Below, piece after piece: positions 23,499 to 32,290 of a stretch of DNA of 64,000 nucleotides. The stretch is from CBDAMZ01 sp965197375. GTDB lineage: Bacteria; Acidobacteriota; Vicinamibacteria; Vicinamibacterales; UBA8438. How positions within the stretch are numbered: position 1 is the stretch's first letter; every line of letters starts with the position of its first letter. The position numbers were made by a program, and so were the translations under genes. The stretch spans positions 248,001 through 312,000 of the forward strand of contig CBDAMZ010000010.1 in assembly GCA_965197375.1 (NCBI GenBank), in the 5' to 3' direction. The notes under the pieces are model-generated. The model was not told the origin of the DNA and did no database searches. It saw only the letters and a program-made list of their open reading frames with translations.

Positions 23499-25787
23499 AT
23501 GGTGCGAGTAGAGGTGGAAGCTGAACTAGAGGCGGCGAGAAGCCGACTCCACAGATTGGAGAAAATGCAGAACACGATTGGAGAGAACATGGAGAGCGAA
23601 AGCAAGTGCCCGGCGTTGGGCGGGCCTCACAGACACACGGCGGTTGGGACCATGTCGAACCAACACTGGTGGCCGAATCAGTTGAACCTCAAGATTCTCC
23701 ACCAGAATTCTTCCCTGTCAGATCCTATGGGTAAGGATTTCAAATACGCTGAGGAGTTCGAGAAACTTGACCTGGATGCACTGAAGAAGGACATCGATGG
23801 GTTGATGACGGCGTCGGAAGACTGGTGGCCGGCCGACTACGGTCACTATGGCCCGCTCTTCATTCGGATGGCGTGGCACAGCGCAGGCACGTACCGCATC
23901 GGTGACGGCCGCGGCGGCACATCCTCCGGCACACTACGCTTTGCGCCCCTCAACAGTTGGCCCGACAACGTGAACCTCGACAAGGCGCGCTTGTTGCTCT
24001 GGCCGATTAAGCAGAAGCACGGCCGGAAAATCTCGTGGGCCGACCTGATGATATTTGCCGGCAACTGTGCCCTGGAGTCGATGGGATTCAAGACGCTCGG
24101 TTTCGCTGGCGGGCGCGAGGACGTTTGGGAGCCCGAAGAGGACATTTACTGGGGGCCTGAGGACACGTGGCTTGCAGACAAGCGCTACAGCGGTGACAGG
24201 GAACTCGAGGAGCCTCTCGGCAACGTTCAAATGGGCCTGATCTACGTGAATCCGGAGGGACCGAACGGTAACCCAGATCCGCTCACTGCAGCAAGGGACA
24301 TTCGAGAAACGTTCGGCCGCATGGCGATGAATGACGAGGAGACGGTTGCGCTCATTGCTGGGGGACACACGTTTGGTAAAGCACATGGTGCTGCCGATGC
24401 GGACCAGTACGTCGGTCCCGAACCAGAGGGTGCCAGCCTAGAGGAGCAAGGCCTAGGCTGGAAGAACAGCTTTGGCAGCGGCAAAGCCGGCGATGCGATC
24501 AGCAGCGGCTTGGAGGGCGCCTGGACAACCAGCCCAGTGAAGTGGGACAACAATTACTTCGACAACCTTTTCGGCTACGAATGGGAGCAGGTGAAGAGTC
24601 CTGCCGGTGCGACACAGTGGACTCCCACGAATGCATCTGCAGAGGGCACCGTGCCGGATGCTCACGATCCCTCGAAGAAGCACGCTCCCATGATGTTCAC
24701 AACGGATCTCGCACTGAAAATGGACCCGATCTATGCGCCGATTTCGAAGCGCTTCCACGAGAACCCGGAGGAGTTTGCAGATGCCTTCGCCAAGGCGTGG
24801 TACAAGCTGACGCACCGCGACATGGGGCCTCGCAAGCGGTGTCTCGGCCCGTTGGTTCCTGCGGAGGCGCAGTTGTGGCAAGACCCAGTCCCCGGCGTCA
24901 CTCATGAATTGATTGGAGAGCAAGATATCGCTGACCTCAAAGGCAAGATAGTCGGATCAGGGCTGTCTATTTCGCAACTGGTCTCGACCGCCTGGGCATC
25001 GGCAGCAACGTTCCGTGGCACCGACAAACGCGGTGGAGCAAATGGGGCGCGCATTAACCTCGCGCCGCAGAAGGATTGGGAAGTGAACAACCCGGCCGAA
25101 CTGGGAAAGGTGCTGCAGACACTGGATGAGATCCAAACGGAATTCAACAGCTCGCAGTCGAACGGGAAGATGGTCTCGCTCGCTGACGTGATCGTTCTAG
25201 CTGGGTGCGCAGCCGTCGAGGAAGCTGCGAAGAACACCGGGCACGACGTGCAGGTTCCCTTCTCGCCGGGGCGCACGGACGCGTCGCTTGAGCAAACCGA
25301 CGTGGACTCATTTGCCGTGCTCGAACCCACCGCAGACGGGTTTCGCAACTACCTCGGAGTTGGACACCAAAGATCGGCGGAGGAGCTGCTGGTGGATCGG
25401 GCGCACATGCTGACGCTGACCGCTCCTGAGATGACGGTTCTCGTCGGCGGCATGCGCGTCCTGAATGCAAACGCCGGGCAGTCCGAACTCGGCGTCTTCA
25501 CCAAGCGGCCTGAGATGTTGACTAATGATTTCTTTGTGAACCTGCTCGACATGAACACTAAGTGGCAGGCATCCTCCACATCAGAGCACGTGTTCGAGGG
25601 ACGCGACCACGGGACGGGTGAGCTCAAGTGGACCGGCACCGCCGTCGACCTCGTCTTCGGTTCGAACTCCCAGCTCCGAGCCATCGCTGAAGTCTATGCA
25701 TGTGACGACTCGCAGCAGGCGTTCGTGCGTGACTTTGTGGCTGCGTGGGACAGGGTGATGAATCTTGATCGCTTCGACCTTGCCTGA
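23499..25787 (+). CDS. katG: Catalase-peroxidase KatG
   Basis: Bifunctional heme enzyme that removes hydrogen peroxide. The distal site RMAWHSAGTYRIGDGRGG supplies the Trp and His, MGLIYVNPEGPNGNPDP supplies the Tyr of the Met-Tyr-Trp adduct, and ETVALIAGGHTFGKAHGA carries the proximal heme His. The second, heme-free half is complete (FVRDFVAAWDRVMNLDRFDL). The ATG at 23499 follows GAGGAG and adds a 30-residue helical lead (VEAELEAARSRLHRLEKM) before the usual KatG start at 23589 (MESESKCPALGG). The family normally lacks this lead. S-P copy 12 is the likely promoter; no OxyR/Fur site recognised. Confidence 0.95.
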   Translation: MVRVEVEAELEAARSRLHRLEKMQNTIGENMESESKCPALGGPHRHTAVGTMSNQHWWPNQLNLKILHQNSSLSDPMGKDFKYAEEFEKLDLDALKKDIDGLMTASEDWWPADYGHYGPLFIRMAWHSAGTYRIGDGRGGTSSGTLRFAPLNSWPDNVNLDKARLLLWPIKQKHGRKISWADLMIFAGNCALESMGFKTLGFAGGREDVWEPEEDIYWGPEDTWLADKRYSGDRELEEPLGNVQMGLIYVNPEGPNGNPDPLTAARDIRETFGRMAMNDEETVALIAGGHTFGKAHGAADADQYVGPEPEGASLEEQGLGWKNSFGSGKAGDAISSGLEGAWTTSPVKWDNNYFDNLFGYEWEQVKSPAGATQWTPTNASAEGTVPDAHDPSKKHAPMMFTTDLALKMDPIYAPISKRFHENPEEFADAFAKAWYKLTHRDMGPRKRCLGPLVPAEAQLWQDPVPGVTHELIGEQDIADLKGKIVGSGLSISQLVSTAWASAATFRGTDKRGGANGARINLAPQKDWEVNNPAELGKVLQTLDEIQTEFNSSQSNGKMVSLADVIVLAGCAAVEEAAKNTGHDVQVPFSPGRTDASLEQTDVDSFAVLEPTADGFRNYLGVGHQRSAEELLVDRAHMLTLTAPEMTVLVGGMRVLNANAGQSELGVFTKRPEMLTNDFFVNLLDMNTKWQASSTSEHVFEGRDHGTGELKWTGTAVDLVFGSNSQLRAIAEVYACDDSQQAFVRDFVAAWDRVMNLDRFDLA

Positions 25788-25903
25788 TCTCAGCGAGGTA
25801 CTCGTAACGATGAAGTGTAACGAGGCGGTGCATGGCAATAAATCCAAGCCCTAGAAGTATCGATGAAGACGAATATGTAACAAATCAATCCAAGAAGGCG
25901 TCC

Positions 25904-25935
25904 TCGTTGAACCGCCCGCCGCCTCTGAGTAGGCT
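25904..25935 (+). promoter_or_regulatory. S-P repeat copy 13 with promoter
   Basis: CGTTGAACCGCCCGCC: TTGAAC at 25907-25912, 17-bp spacer, TAGGCT at 25930-25935, then AGGTGTCTCGTCG. The Sel1-tail half is missing. The membrane-protein gene starts 65 bp on. Confidence 0.65.
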
Positions 25936-26000
25936 AGGTGTCTCGTCGTTCGTTCGGAGCGTCGGCGCATTTCGTCTCGTGTTGCGGAGGCGGCAAGTCT

Positions 26001-26408
26001 ATGGATTCGCTCTCGATCATCTGCATAGCGGTTGGAATTCTCGTTATTGTCCGTCGTGGGCCGCTAATGTTCGCGCCGAGTGCGACACTGCGTTTCTACG
26101 ATAGATGGCTTCTCTCAACCAATGCCCGATTTCGAGTATTCGGTGTCGTGTTCGCAATATTGGCGATGGCACTCCTCTTCTCCGACTTTGGTGAGGGGGT
26201 GCTGGCCGGATTGCTCCACACCTTCGGATGGTTCATGGCGACCGTGGCTCTCTTATTTTTGGTGTTGCCAAATGTCTTCCGGCGTTTCTTTCAGACCATA
26301 TTCGGCTACATCGAAAAGTCAGTAGACGAGAGAATCATGCGCATCGTCGGTTTTTTGGGCGTGGTGTTTGGGCTTGCGCTGATCTACGTGGGGGTCTACG
26401 TTGTCTGA
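26001..26408 (+). CDS. Small membrane protein, function unknown
   Basis: 135 residues with four hydrophobic helices (SLSIICIAVGILVIV; FRVFGVVFAILAMALLFSDF; FGWFMATVALLFLVLPNVF; IVGFLGVVFGLALIYVGVYV) and basic loops. The ATG at 26001 starts directly before the first helix; the open frame extends upstream only through the promoter repeat. No family recognised. It converges with the RNase D pseudogene. Confidence 0.55.
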   Translation: MDSLSIICIAVGILVIVRRGPLMFAPSATLRFYDRWLLSTNARFRVFGVVFAILAMALLFSDFGEGVLAGLLHTFGWFMATVALLFLVLPNVFRRFFQTIFGYIEKSVDERIMRIVGFLGVVFGLALIYVGVYVV

Positions 26409-26440
26409 ACGGCAGGGAGTGGTTCGTCACCACCAGCCGC

Positions 26441-27580
26441 TCACCCGTTTGAATTCTGAATGCCGTTGAGTAACGTCTCGGTGATGATTTCGAATCGCCA
26501 ACCTTGAAACGTTGTCGGAATACTGCCTTGGTTTTTCATCACGCTGATTAAGAGTTCCTCGAGCGCCCGACGGTTGGCGAGTAGCTCTGGAGGCAAGTTA
26601 TGCGCATCGGCCACTGTTCGGGCGATCTCTTTCCAACGTTTCATCTGGCCTGCGTAAGGTTGAAGAGTGACGGGAGCGTCAGTGTTAGTGGGCGTCTCTG
26701 TTCGCGCCGATCCAATACACGTCAGGAGTGCCTGCCCGTAGCGGGTCCTTGTGCGTTCTGACAACCCATCGATGTCACCCAATGACGAAGCGTCGCGTAC
26801 GGGATCCGATGCCAGCTTGAGTCAGACCTCGTCGCGTAACAGATGCCGGCGGGGAATGTCACGGGCCATGGCCTCAGTCTCGCGCCATTGACACAACGCG
26901 CGCAGCACCGCACGTTGTGCAGGTCGTAATGCCTCACGTCCACGAATTCGTAAATAGGCGGCTTCTGGCAGCTTGTCGACTGCGCGCGCACGACGCCGGT
27001 GTTCAAATTCTTCTTTGAACCAGGCTGACCGACCAAGCGCCGCCATTTCCCGCGAGAGCCGCTCGTGCATGGGCAAGAGACACACCACGTCTAACGCGGC
27101 ATACCGCAGTTGCGACGATGACAGCGGACGCTTGAGCCAGTCGGAACGGGTTTCGTCTTTGTCTAGAACCACCTCCAGTAGAATTTCCACCAAGTTCCGA
27201 TATCCGAGAGCGAAGCCGTATCCCGCAAATGCACCGGCAAGCTGTGTATCAAAGACATTGCACGCCGTAACGCCTGTGAGAAGTTCAAGAACCTCCAGGT
27301 CCTCATCGCAAGCATGTGTCAGTTTGAGGATCGATGGGTCGATCAAGACGTCTTTCAGTGGACCGAAATCCGAGATCCCGAGCGGGTCAATTATCACCAC
27401 ACCATGGTTGTCCGCTACCTGGATCAGTGCCGGGCACGGATAGTAGGTGCGCTCGCGCACGAATTCGGTATCAACGCCGATAATCCCGGCGACCGACCAC
27501 CGTTCACAGGTAGCCGTTAATTCCACATCACTGGTAATTAGCGACCAGATGTCTGGAGAACTAGAATCTGTAGAGGTCAT
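26441..27580 (-). pseudogene. rnd: Ribonuclease D with an in-frame TGA
   Basis: The DEDD exonuclease domain is complete: GIIGVDTEFVRERTYYP, KLTHACDEDLEVLELL, FDTQLAGAFAGYGFALGYRN and LRYAALDVVCLLPMHERL. It is followed by the first HRDC domain and IPRRHLLRDEV, then TGA (26822-26824). The same frame continues LKLASDPVRDASSLGDIDGL and SERTRTRYGQALL, the second HRDC domain. A CGA-to-TGA change would explain it. A truncated enzyme of about 250 residues could keep exonuclease activity. Start chosen at 27580 (MTSTDSSS); longer frames run antisense through the S-P repeat. Confidence 0.8.
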
Positions 27581-27611
27581 GAGCCCAAGAATATCGTTGG
27601 AGTGCAAATTG

Positions 27612-27705
27612 CCAATGTCCAGCGTCTCGCCCGCGAGTGGGACGCCGCGCACCCGCGTGACTCATCCCCGTCCCCGTTGAACTGCCCGCCGCCCTTCGCT
27701 ACGTT
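27612..27705 (+). promoter_or_regulatory. S-P repeat copy 14 (most complete), promoter of ferredoxin gene
   Basis: CAGCGTCTCGCCCGCGAGTG onward encodes QRLAREWDAAHPRD then the CATCCCCGTCCCCG block, TTGAAC (27677-27682), 17-bp spacer and TACGTT (27700-27705). The ferredoxin start is 27 bp downstream. Confidence 0.75.
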
Positions 27706-27731
27706 TGTCGGTCATGCCGTACAATGTCGGT

Positions 27732-28082
27732 ATGTCCAAACTGACCGTGGAAGGATATGGGACCTTCGATGTCCCTGATGATAAAAGACTTGTGCTGGCA
27801 ATCGAGCAGGATACCAAAGTCGACGTCTTACATGCCTGCGGTGGCAACGCACGATGTACAACCTGCCGCGTGGAGTTCATCGACGGAGAACCGACAAAGA
27901 TAACAGGCGCGGAAAAATCTCGGCTTGAGGCTAGGGGCCTGACCGGCGTGCGTCTGTCGTGCCAGATACTCTGCGACCAGGACATGACCATCCGGGCGGT
28001 CAGCCGACTCGAAGGCAGCGGCCGACCAGATCCCGGAGGCGCTCCAGCCGAGATGATCACCCCGCCGCCGGACTGGCAGTAA
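27732..28082 (+). CDS. 2Fe-2S ferredoxin
   Basis: 116 residues. Cluster ligands are visible in HACGGNARCTTC (C-x5-C-x2-C) and the distal RLSCQIL Cys, the plant/adrenodoxin-type pattern with a beta-grasp start (KLTVEGYGTFDVPDDKRLVL). The C-terminus is a disordered PDPGGAPAEMITPPPDWQ. It is a cytoplasmic electron carrier; partner unknown. Start at ATG 27732 (MSKLTV). It sits alone between S-P copies 14 and 15, the clearest repeat-bounded single-gene unit. Confidence 0.85.
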   Translation: MSKLTVEGYGTFDVPDDKRLVLAIEQDTKVDVLHACGGNARCTTCRVEFIDGEPTKITGAEKSRLEARGLTGVRLSCQILCDQDMTIRAVSRLEGSGRPDPGGAPAEMITPPPDWQ

Positions 28083-28117
28083 ACCGCGACTTGCCACTGG
28101 GACCACCCTGCTCGTCC

Positions 28118-28177
28118 CCACCGCGCACCCGCGTAACCCCCGTCCCCATTGAACCGCCCTTCGTACCGCGGTACGCT
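28118..28177 (+). promoter_or_regulatory. S-P repeat copy 15 with promoter
   Basis: ACCGCGCACCCGCGTAACCC, TTGAAC (28149-28154), 17-bp spacer, TACGCT (28172-28177). Downstream (28218) is a GGAGG-led ATG that hits a stop after six codons; a second frame (VKFTPFHVQGFRRDYLEGRV) continues to about 28347, so a frameshifted small gene may follow. Confidence 0.65.
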
Positions 28178-28365
28178 AGGCAGCTCACCGGTCGTTGTTC
28201 TGGAATACGGAGGCAACATGAGTTCCCCGACGCGGTGAAGTTCACGCCCTTCCATGTCCAAGGCTTTAGACGCGATTACCTGGAGGGAAGAGTTCGCGAG
28301 TCTACCGGAACCGGTTCGAGCCATGGAGTTCGGGGTGAAAGTGGATGAATCGTCGGGCCGGGTTC

Positions 28366-28402
28366 GTTTAACCCCCGGTGAACCGCCTGCCAGCGGTATG
28401 CT
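28366..28402 (+). promoter_or_regulatory. S-P repeat copy 16, upstream of selO
   Basis: TTTAACCCCCG, GTGAAC (28378-28383), a 13-bp spacer and TATGCT (28397-28402), then AGAGGCCTC. The spacer lacks its variable centre. The 28403-28605 stretch before selO holds no recognised gene. Confidence 0.5.
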
Positions 28403-28605
28403 AGAGGCCTCAATGTTCGTCGTCTGAGCAATCTCATGATGGGTGCCTGTATCTGACCACCGATATGCAAGATGGAGCCGTGCTCAGGATCGAGCCTGCT
28501 CCCTAGCCTTTCCGCCCTCTGTCTGCAGCACCGGAGGCCCAAACTGGAACATGGTGTCGCACACAACTGCGGGCTTGATACCTACGAGCGTACTGCTGAG
28601 ACAAA

Positions 28606-30054
28606 ATGAACATTCCCTTCGACAACACCTACGCCCAGCTGCCAGAGCGTTTCTTCGTCAAACAGGGACCCACCCGTGTTCCGGAACCGAAGCTCATCCG
28701 TTGCAACCGCGAACTAGCGGCAAAGCTCTCGATCGACGTCGACTGGCTGGAATCAGCTGACGGCGTCGCGATGCTCGCGGGCAACGCGATCCCCGAGGGT
28801 GCCGAGCCGATTGCACAAGCCTACGCAGGCCACCAGTTCGGTGGATTCTCGCCACAACTTGGTGACGGCCGTGCCATCCTCCTCGGCGAAGTCATCGACA
28901 CCGACGGCGCACGTTACGATCTGCAGTTGAAGGGCTCAGGCCGCACGCCATTCTCGCGGGGCGGCGATGGCAAATCTGCGCTCGGCCCGGTGATCCGCGA
29001 ATACATTGTCAGCGAAGCCATGGCTGCACTCGGAGTTCCCACGACCCGAGCGCTCGCCGCTGTTACCACTGGCGAAAGAGTAATGCGCCAAGAAGGGCCG
29101 CTCCTTGGTGCGGTGTTCACCCGCGTTGCTGCAAGTCACATTCGCGTCGGGACCTTTCAGTATTTTCTAGCACGCAACGATATCGATGCCCTGCGACTGC
29201 TCGCCGATCATGCCATTGCCCGGCACCACTCGACCGCCGCCGAAGCGCCAGACCCGTCTGTGGCTTTGTTAGAGGCGGTCACGGCTGTCCAAGCGGATCT
29301 GATCGCCCAGTGGATGTCTCTGGGCTTCATCCACGGTGTGATGAACACGGACAATGCCGCCATTTCTGGAGAGACGATCGACTATGGCCCGTGCGCATTC
29401 ATGGACGCCTTCCACTCGCAGTGCGTCTTCAGTTCCATCGACTCCGGTGCGCGCTATGCCTGGGGCAACCAGCCCGACATCGGGCTCTGGAACCTCACCC
29501 GTTTTGCGGAAACCCTGCTGCCATTATTGTCTGAGGATTCGAGCAAAGCGACCAAGATCGCCGAAGCCGCCCTCTCCGGATATCGTGAGCGATTCGGCGG
29601 TCAATACATCGCCCGCTTCCGCGCCAAATTCGGCCTCCCACCTGAGGCACCAGTCGAGCTCATCAAGGAGTGTCTCGATCTACTGGGCACCCAAGCGGTC
29701 GATTTCACTCTCTTTTTCCGTCAGCTCACACGTGTCGCCGGCGGAGAGGATTCTCAGACGCTTGCCGCGATGTTTTGCAGTAGTGAGCCTTTTGAAAAAT
29801 GGTTCGCCATATGGCGTCGCGAAGCCGATCCCGCCAAGCATCTCGCCGATATGCGCGCTGCCAACCCGATCCTAATTCCGCGCAACCACCGCGTCGAGCA
29901 AGCCATCCAGAGTGCCTATGCTGGCGACTTTACCCAGTTTCACCGTCTCGTCGATGCGCTAGCCGCGCCCTACGCTGAACAGGTCGAATACGCTGATCTC
30001 GAAACGCCACCACGACCAGAAGAAATCGTCCACGAAACTTTCTGCGGCACCTAG
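28606..30054 (+). CDS. selO: Protein adenylyltransferase SelO (YdiU family)
   Basis: 482 residues, the usual family length. AYAGHQFGGFSPQLGDGRAI, then LQLKGSGRTPFSRGGDGKSA and FIHGVMNTDNAAISGETIDY are the pseudokinase-like ATP and metal-binding motifs. ALGVPTTRALAAVTTGERVM is also diagnostic. SelO transfers AMP to Ser/Thr/Tyr of target proteins and is tied to redox homeostasis. The ATG at 28606 gives the typical IPFDNTYAQLPERFF start. No C-terminal Sec/Cys motif; the end is VHETFCGT. Intact. Confidence 0.93.
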   Translation: MNIPFDNTYAQLPERFFVKQGPTRVPEPKLIRCNRELAAKLSIDVDWLESADGVAMLAGNAIPEGAEPIAQAYAGHQFGGFSPQLGDGRAILLGEVIDTDGARYDLQLKGSGRTPFSRGGDGKSALGPVIREYIVSEAMAALGVPTTRALAAVTTGERVMRQEGPLLGAVFTRVAASHIRVGTFQYFLARNDIDALRLLADHAIARHHSTAAEAPDPSVALLEAVTAVQADLIAQWMSLGFIHGVMNTDNAAISGETIDYGPCAFMDAFHSQCVFSSIDSGARYAWGNQPDIGLWNLTRFAETLLPLLSEDSSKATKIAEAALSGYRERFGGQYIARFRAKFGLPPEAPVELIKECLDLLGTQAVDFTLFFRQLTRVAGGEDSQTLAAMFCSSEPFEKWFAIWRREADPAKHLADMRAANPILIPRNHRVEQAIQSAYAGDFTQFHRLVDALAAPYAEQVEYADLETPPRPEEIVHETFCGT

Positions 30055-30417
30055 CCAGAGCTTAGGGTTCTCGGTCGTCGGAAGGACATTAGTAGAGGCT
30101 TATCAAGCGCGCGCGCGATCACCAGGGCGAAAAGAACATTCCCGTGTCCCTTTGGAGGATGAGACGACAGACTCACGCTGGCGGGTCTCAGGCGGTTCCT
30201 TGCCTTCTTCGTGGTCCACCCGCAGCTGGGCGGCGCGTGGATAGAACAGGTGGGTCCGCAATCGAACCGATCCGGCCGCGGGCGTTCGGCGGCATGAACG
30301 CCTCGGCGGACTGCTCAATTTCTATCATCGAGAGGCACTGCAGTCGATCAAATCCCCGTACAATAGTGCCAGGTTCTGTCGAGAACAATGGCTTACAGTG
30401 TCTGGAGTGGTAAGTGT
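30055..30417. other. Non-coding gap between selO and the PQQ-propeller gene
   Basis: No reading frame here resembles a protein. A TACAAT at about 30359-30364 could be a -10 for the next gene, but no good -35 lies 16-18 bp upstream. No S-P repeat copy is present. Confidence 0.4.
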
Positions 30418-31644
30418 ATGAGAGCTTGCACGAAACTATCGATCGTAGTGACCGCTATCGCTACTTGCGCGCTTAATGCGACGGCCCAAGACTGGCCACA
30501 ATGGCGAGGCGCTGCACGAGACGGGGTTGTCACAGCATTCAATGTACCAGCGAGTTGGCCGGACGCACTGAAAAAACAATGGTCTGTGGAAGTCGGCCTT
30601 GGCTACACCACGCCAGTTCTTGTATCAGACCGCATTTACGTATTCAGTCGGCGAAATGACGACGAGATACTAGCCGCGCTTAACGCCGACACCGGTGAAA
30701 CCGTTTGGCAAACCAACTACCCTGCACCATTCGATATGACCCTCGCAGCAGCTAGGCACCGGGCAGGGCCAAAAGCAACACCGGCTTTTGCTGATGGCCG
30801 GTTATTCACACTCGGTATGACTGGTGCTGTGACGGCATTCGATGCGACTACTGGTGAACAATTGTGGCAAGTAGCCGGTACCGGCGTTGAAACACTCTTC
30901 CATACGGCGATGTCCCCCATCGTCGATGGCAATATCGTCATTGTCCATGTTGGTGGTCATGACGACGGGGCACTCACGGCATTCGACGTTGCGACCGGTG
31001 ATGTTAGATGGAGTTGGGATGGTGACGGACCAGCCTATGGGTCACCAATGATTTTCGAATTTGGCGGCATACGGCAAGTCGTAGTATTCACACAAGAACA
31101 CTTCATCGGGGTATCACTCGAAACAGGGACTCTCTTGTGGAGCCGCCCATTTACGACTCCTTCGACTACAACCTCACAAACACCAATCCTCTATAAGGAC
31201 ATGGTGATCGAAAACGGCCGCGGCAACAGAATAACAGCATTTCGTGTGACCAATAACGGTGGTAACTGGATCACTGAAAACGTTTGGCATACTGATGAAG
31301 CCTCGCTCCATATGACGAATGGTGTCGTGGTTGATGACATCCTATTTGGACTGTCGCATTTAAACAGTGGTCAATACTTTGGTCTCGATCTGGATACTGG
31401 CGAATTGCTCTGGACGAGCAACCCGCGACAAGCAGAGAATGCTGCTATCGTTCGAGCTGGCAACGCGATCTTTTCGTTGGAAGCTGACGCCGAACTGGTT
31501 GTTCTCGAACATAACCGAAACAGGTTCAATCCAGTCAAGCGTTACGAAGTCGCCGAAAGCGAGACCTGGACGCAACCAACACTGTCCGGAAATCGCCTTT
31601 TTATTAAAGACATCTCGTCTCTGACACTCTGGACTATCGACTAG
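30418..31644 (+). CDS. Secreted PQQ-binding-like beta-propeller protein
   Basis: 408 residues. The leader CTKLSIVVTAIATCALNATA precedes DWPQWRGAARDGVVTAF and blades of the NADTGETVWQTN, DATTGEQLWQVA, DVATGDVRWSW and DLDTGELLWTSN type. It is a periplasmic propeller related in architecture to 7264-8607. The ATG at 30418 follows GGAGTGG and starts at the leader; an earlier ATG at 30388 adds 10 residues. Catalysis is not shown. The decayed cupin/integrase gene follows at 31659. Confidence 0.8.
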   Translation: MRACTKLSIVVTAIATCALNATAQDWPQWRGAARDGVVTAFNVPASWPDALKKQWSVEVGLGYTTPVLVSDRIYVFSRRNDDEILAALNADTGETVWQTNYPAPFDMTLAAARHRAGPKATPAFADGRLFTLGMTGAVTAFDATTGEQLWQVAGTGVETLFHTAMSPIVDGNIVIVHVGGHDDGALTAFDVATGDVRWSWDGDGPAYGSPMIFEFGGIRQVVVFTQEHFIGVSLETGTLLWSRPFTTPSTTTSQTPILYKDMVIENGRGNRITAFRVTNNGGNWITENVWHTDEASLHMTNGVVVDDILFGLSHLNSGQYFGLDLDTGELLWTSNPRQAENAAIVRAGNAIFSLEADAELVVLEHNRNRFNPVKRYEVAESETWTQPTLSGNRLFIKDISSLTLWTID

Positions 31645-31658
31645 GGAGAGGGATTCCC

Positions 31659-32144
31659 ATGGCACTCACCACACAGAACAAGTCTAGAATCAGCCTTGTA
31701 CTAGCACTCGTCACTGCCGCTTGACTCATCTGGATCCTCTCGCATCAATCCCAAGCCAGCACAGCTGCGCAAAGTAACTTCGTCGGTGGTGATCCGACCC
31801 GGCCGGATTCGTTGGACATCCGAGCCCTTCGCTTGCGATTCGAAGCAGGTTCTCGATCCAACTGGCACAGTCATTCCAATTGGCAGATATTGATGGCCGA
31901 GGAAGGTCGTGGCCGTACGCAGATACGTGATGATGCCATACAAGAACTTCTACCAGGTCAACCGACCTACGCCGGTTCGAACGTAATTCATTGGCATGGG
32001 GCGGCTGCGAAGGCAATTCAGGAACCGGCGGGACACGAAGATCTCTCAACAACCCAGCGCTACATGCATTTCAGTCCCAAGGCTGTTGAGAGTGCGATTC
32101 GCTTGCTCGACGGGCCTGCACCGGCCTGGGCAGTGGAGGACTGA
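31659..32144 (+). pseudogene. Chimera: cupin-domain protein with a nonsense codon, joined to an integrase C-terminus
   Basis: One frame reads MALTTQNKSRISLVLALVTA (leader), an in-frame TGA at 31722-31724, then a cupin (RFEAGSRSNWHSHSNWQILM, then GRGRTQIRDDAIQELLPGQP, with HSH metal residues). At about 31998 it changes to AIQEPAGHEDLSTTQRYMHF, SPKAVESAIRLLD. This last part is the tyrosine-recombinase end with its GH...TT..Y catalytic Tyr. The cupin lost its last strands and the integrase its first 250 or so residues, so a deletion or imprecise recombination fused them in frame. Confidence 0.75.
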
Positions 32145-32290
32145 CGGAGACGCACCAGGTGCGAACGACAAAGCCCCTGTGCTTACAGAGAAAAAATGGT
32201 GGAGGCGGCGGGAGTCGAACCCGTCCATAGTGTTTCTCTAACCCGGTGATAGCGCGTCGCTTCTGGTCCTAACGGGTTGAGCCACTTCCA
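32127..32290. repeat. ssrA (3' fragment): Direct repeat B: integrase 3' end plus ssrA 3' end (att-like)
   Basis: 32197-32223 on the minus strand is GGGTTCGACTCCCGCC then GCCTCCACCA, a tmRNA 3' end. The flanking 150 bp align with 8690-8850 (GGGCAGTGGAGGACTGACGG left, GTGATAGCGCGTCGCTTCTG right). Here the left flank is clearly the last codons of the integrase (GPAPAWAVED-stop). The tmRNA body is absent. Confidence 0.75.

Noticed and set aside
26822..26824. TGA recoded as an amino acid in this organism
   Set aside because: Many intact genes here end in TGA. The internal TGA codons lie in otherwise decaying genes and do not sit at one conserved residue type.
22339..28402. Integron gene-cassette array
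   Set aside because: The repeats lack paired attC-like arms and there is no IntI-type integrase. The conserved part is a promoter plus coding tail, not a recombination site.
30235..30275. tRNA-like GGTTCGATTGCGG segment on the minus strand
   Set aside because: The bases flanking the loop do not pair into a T-stem and no CCA end follows.
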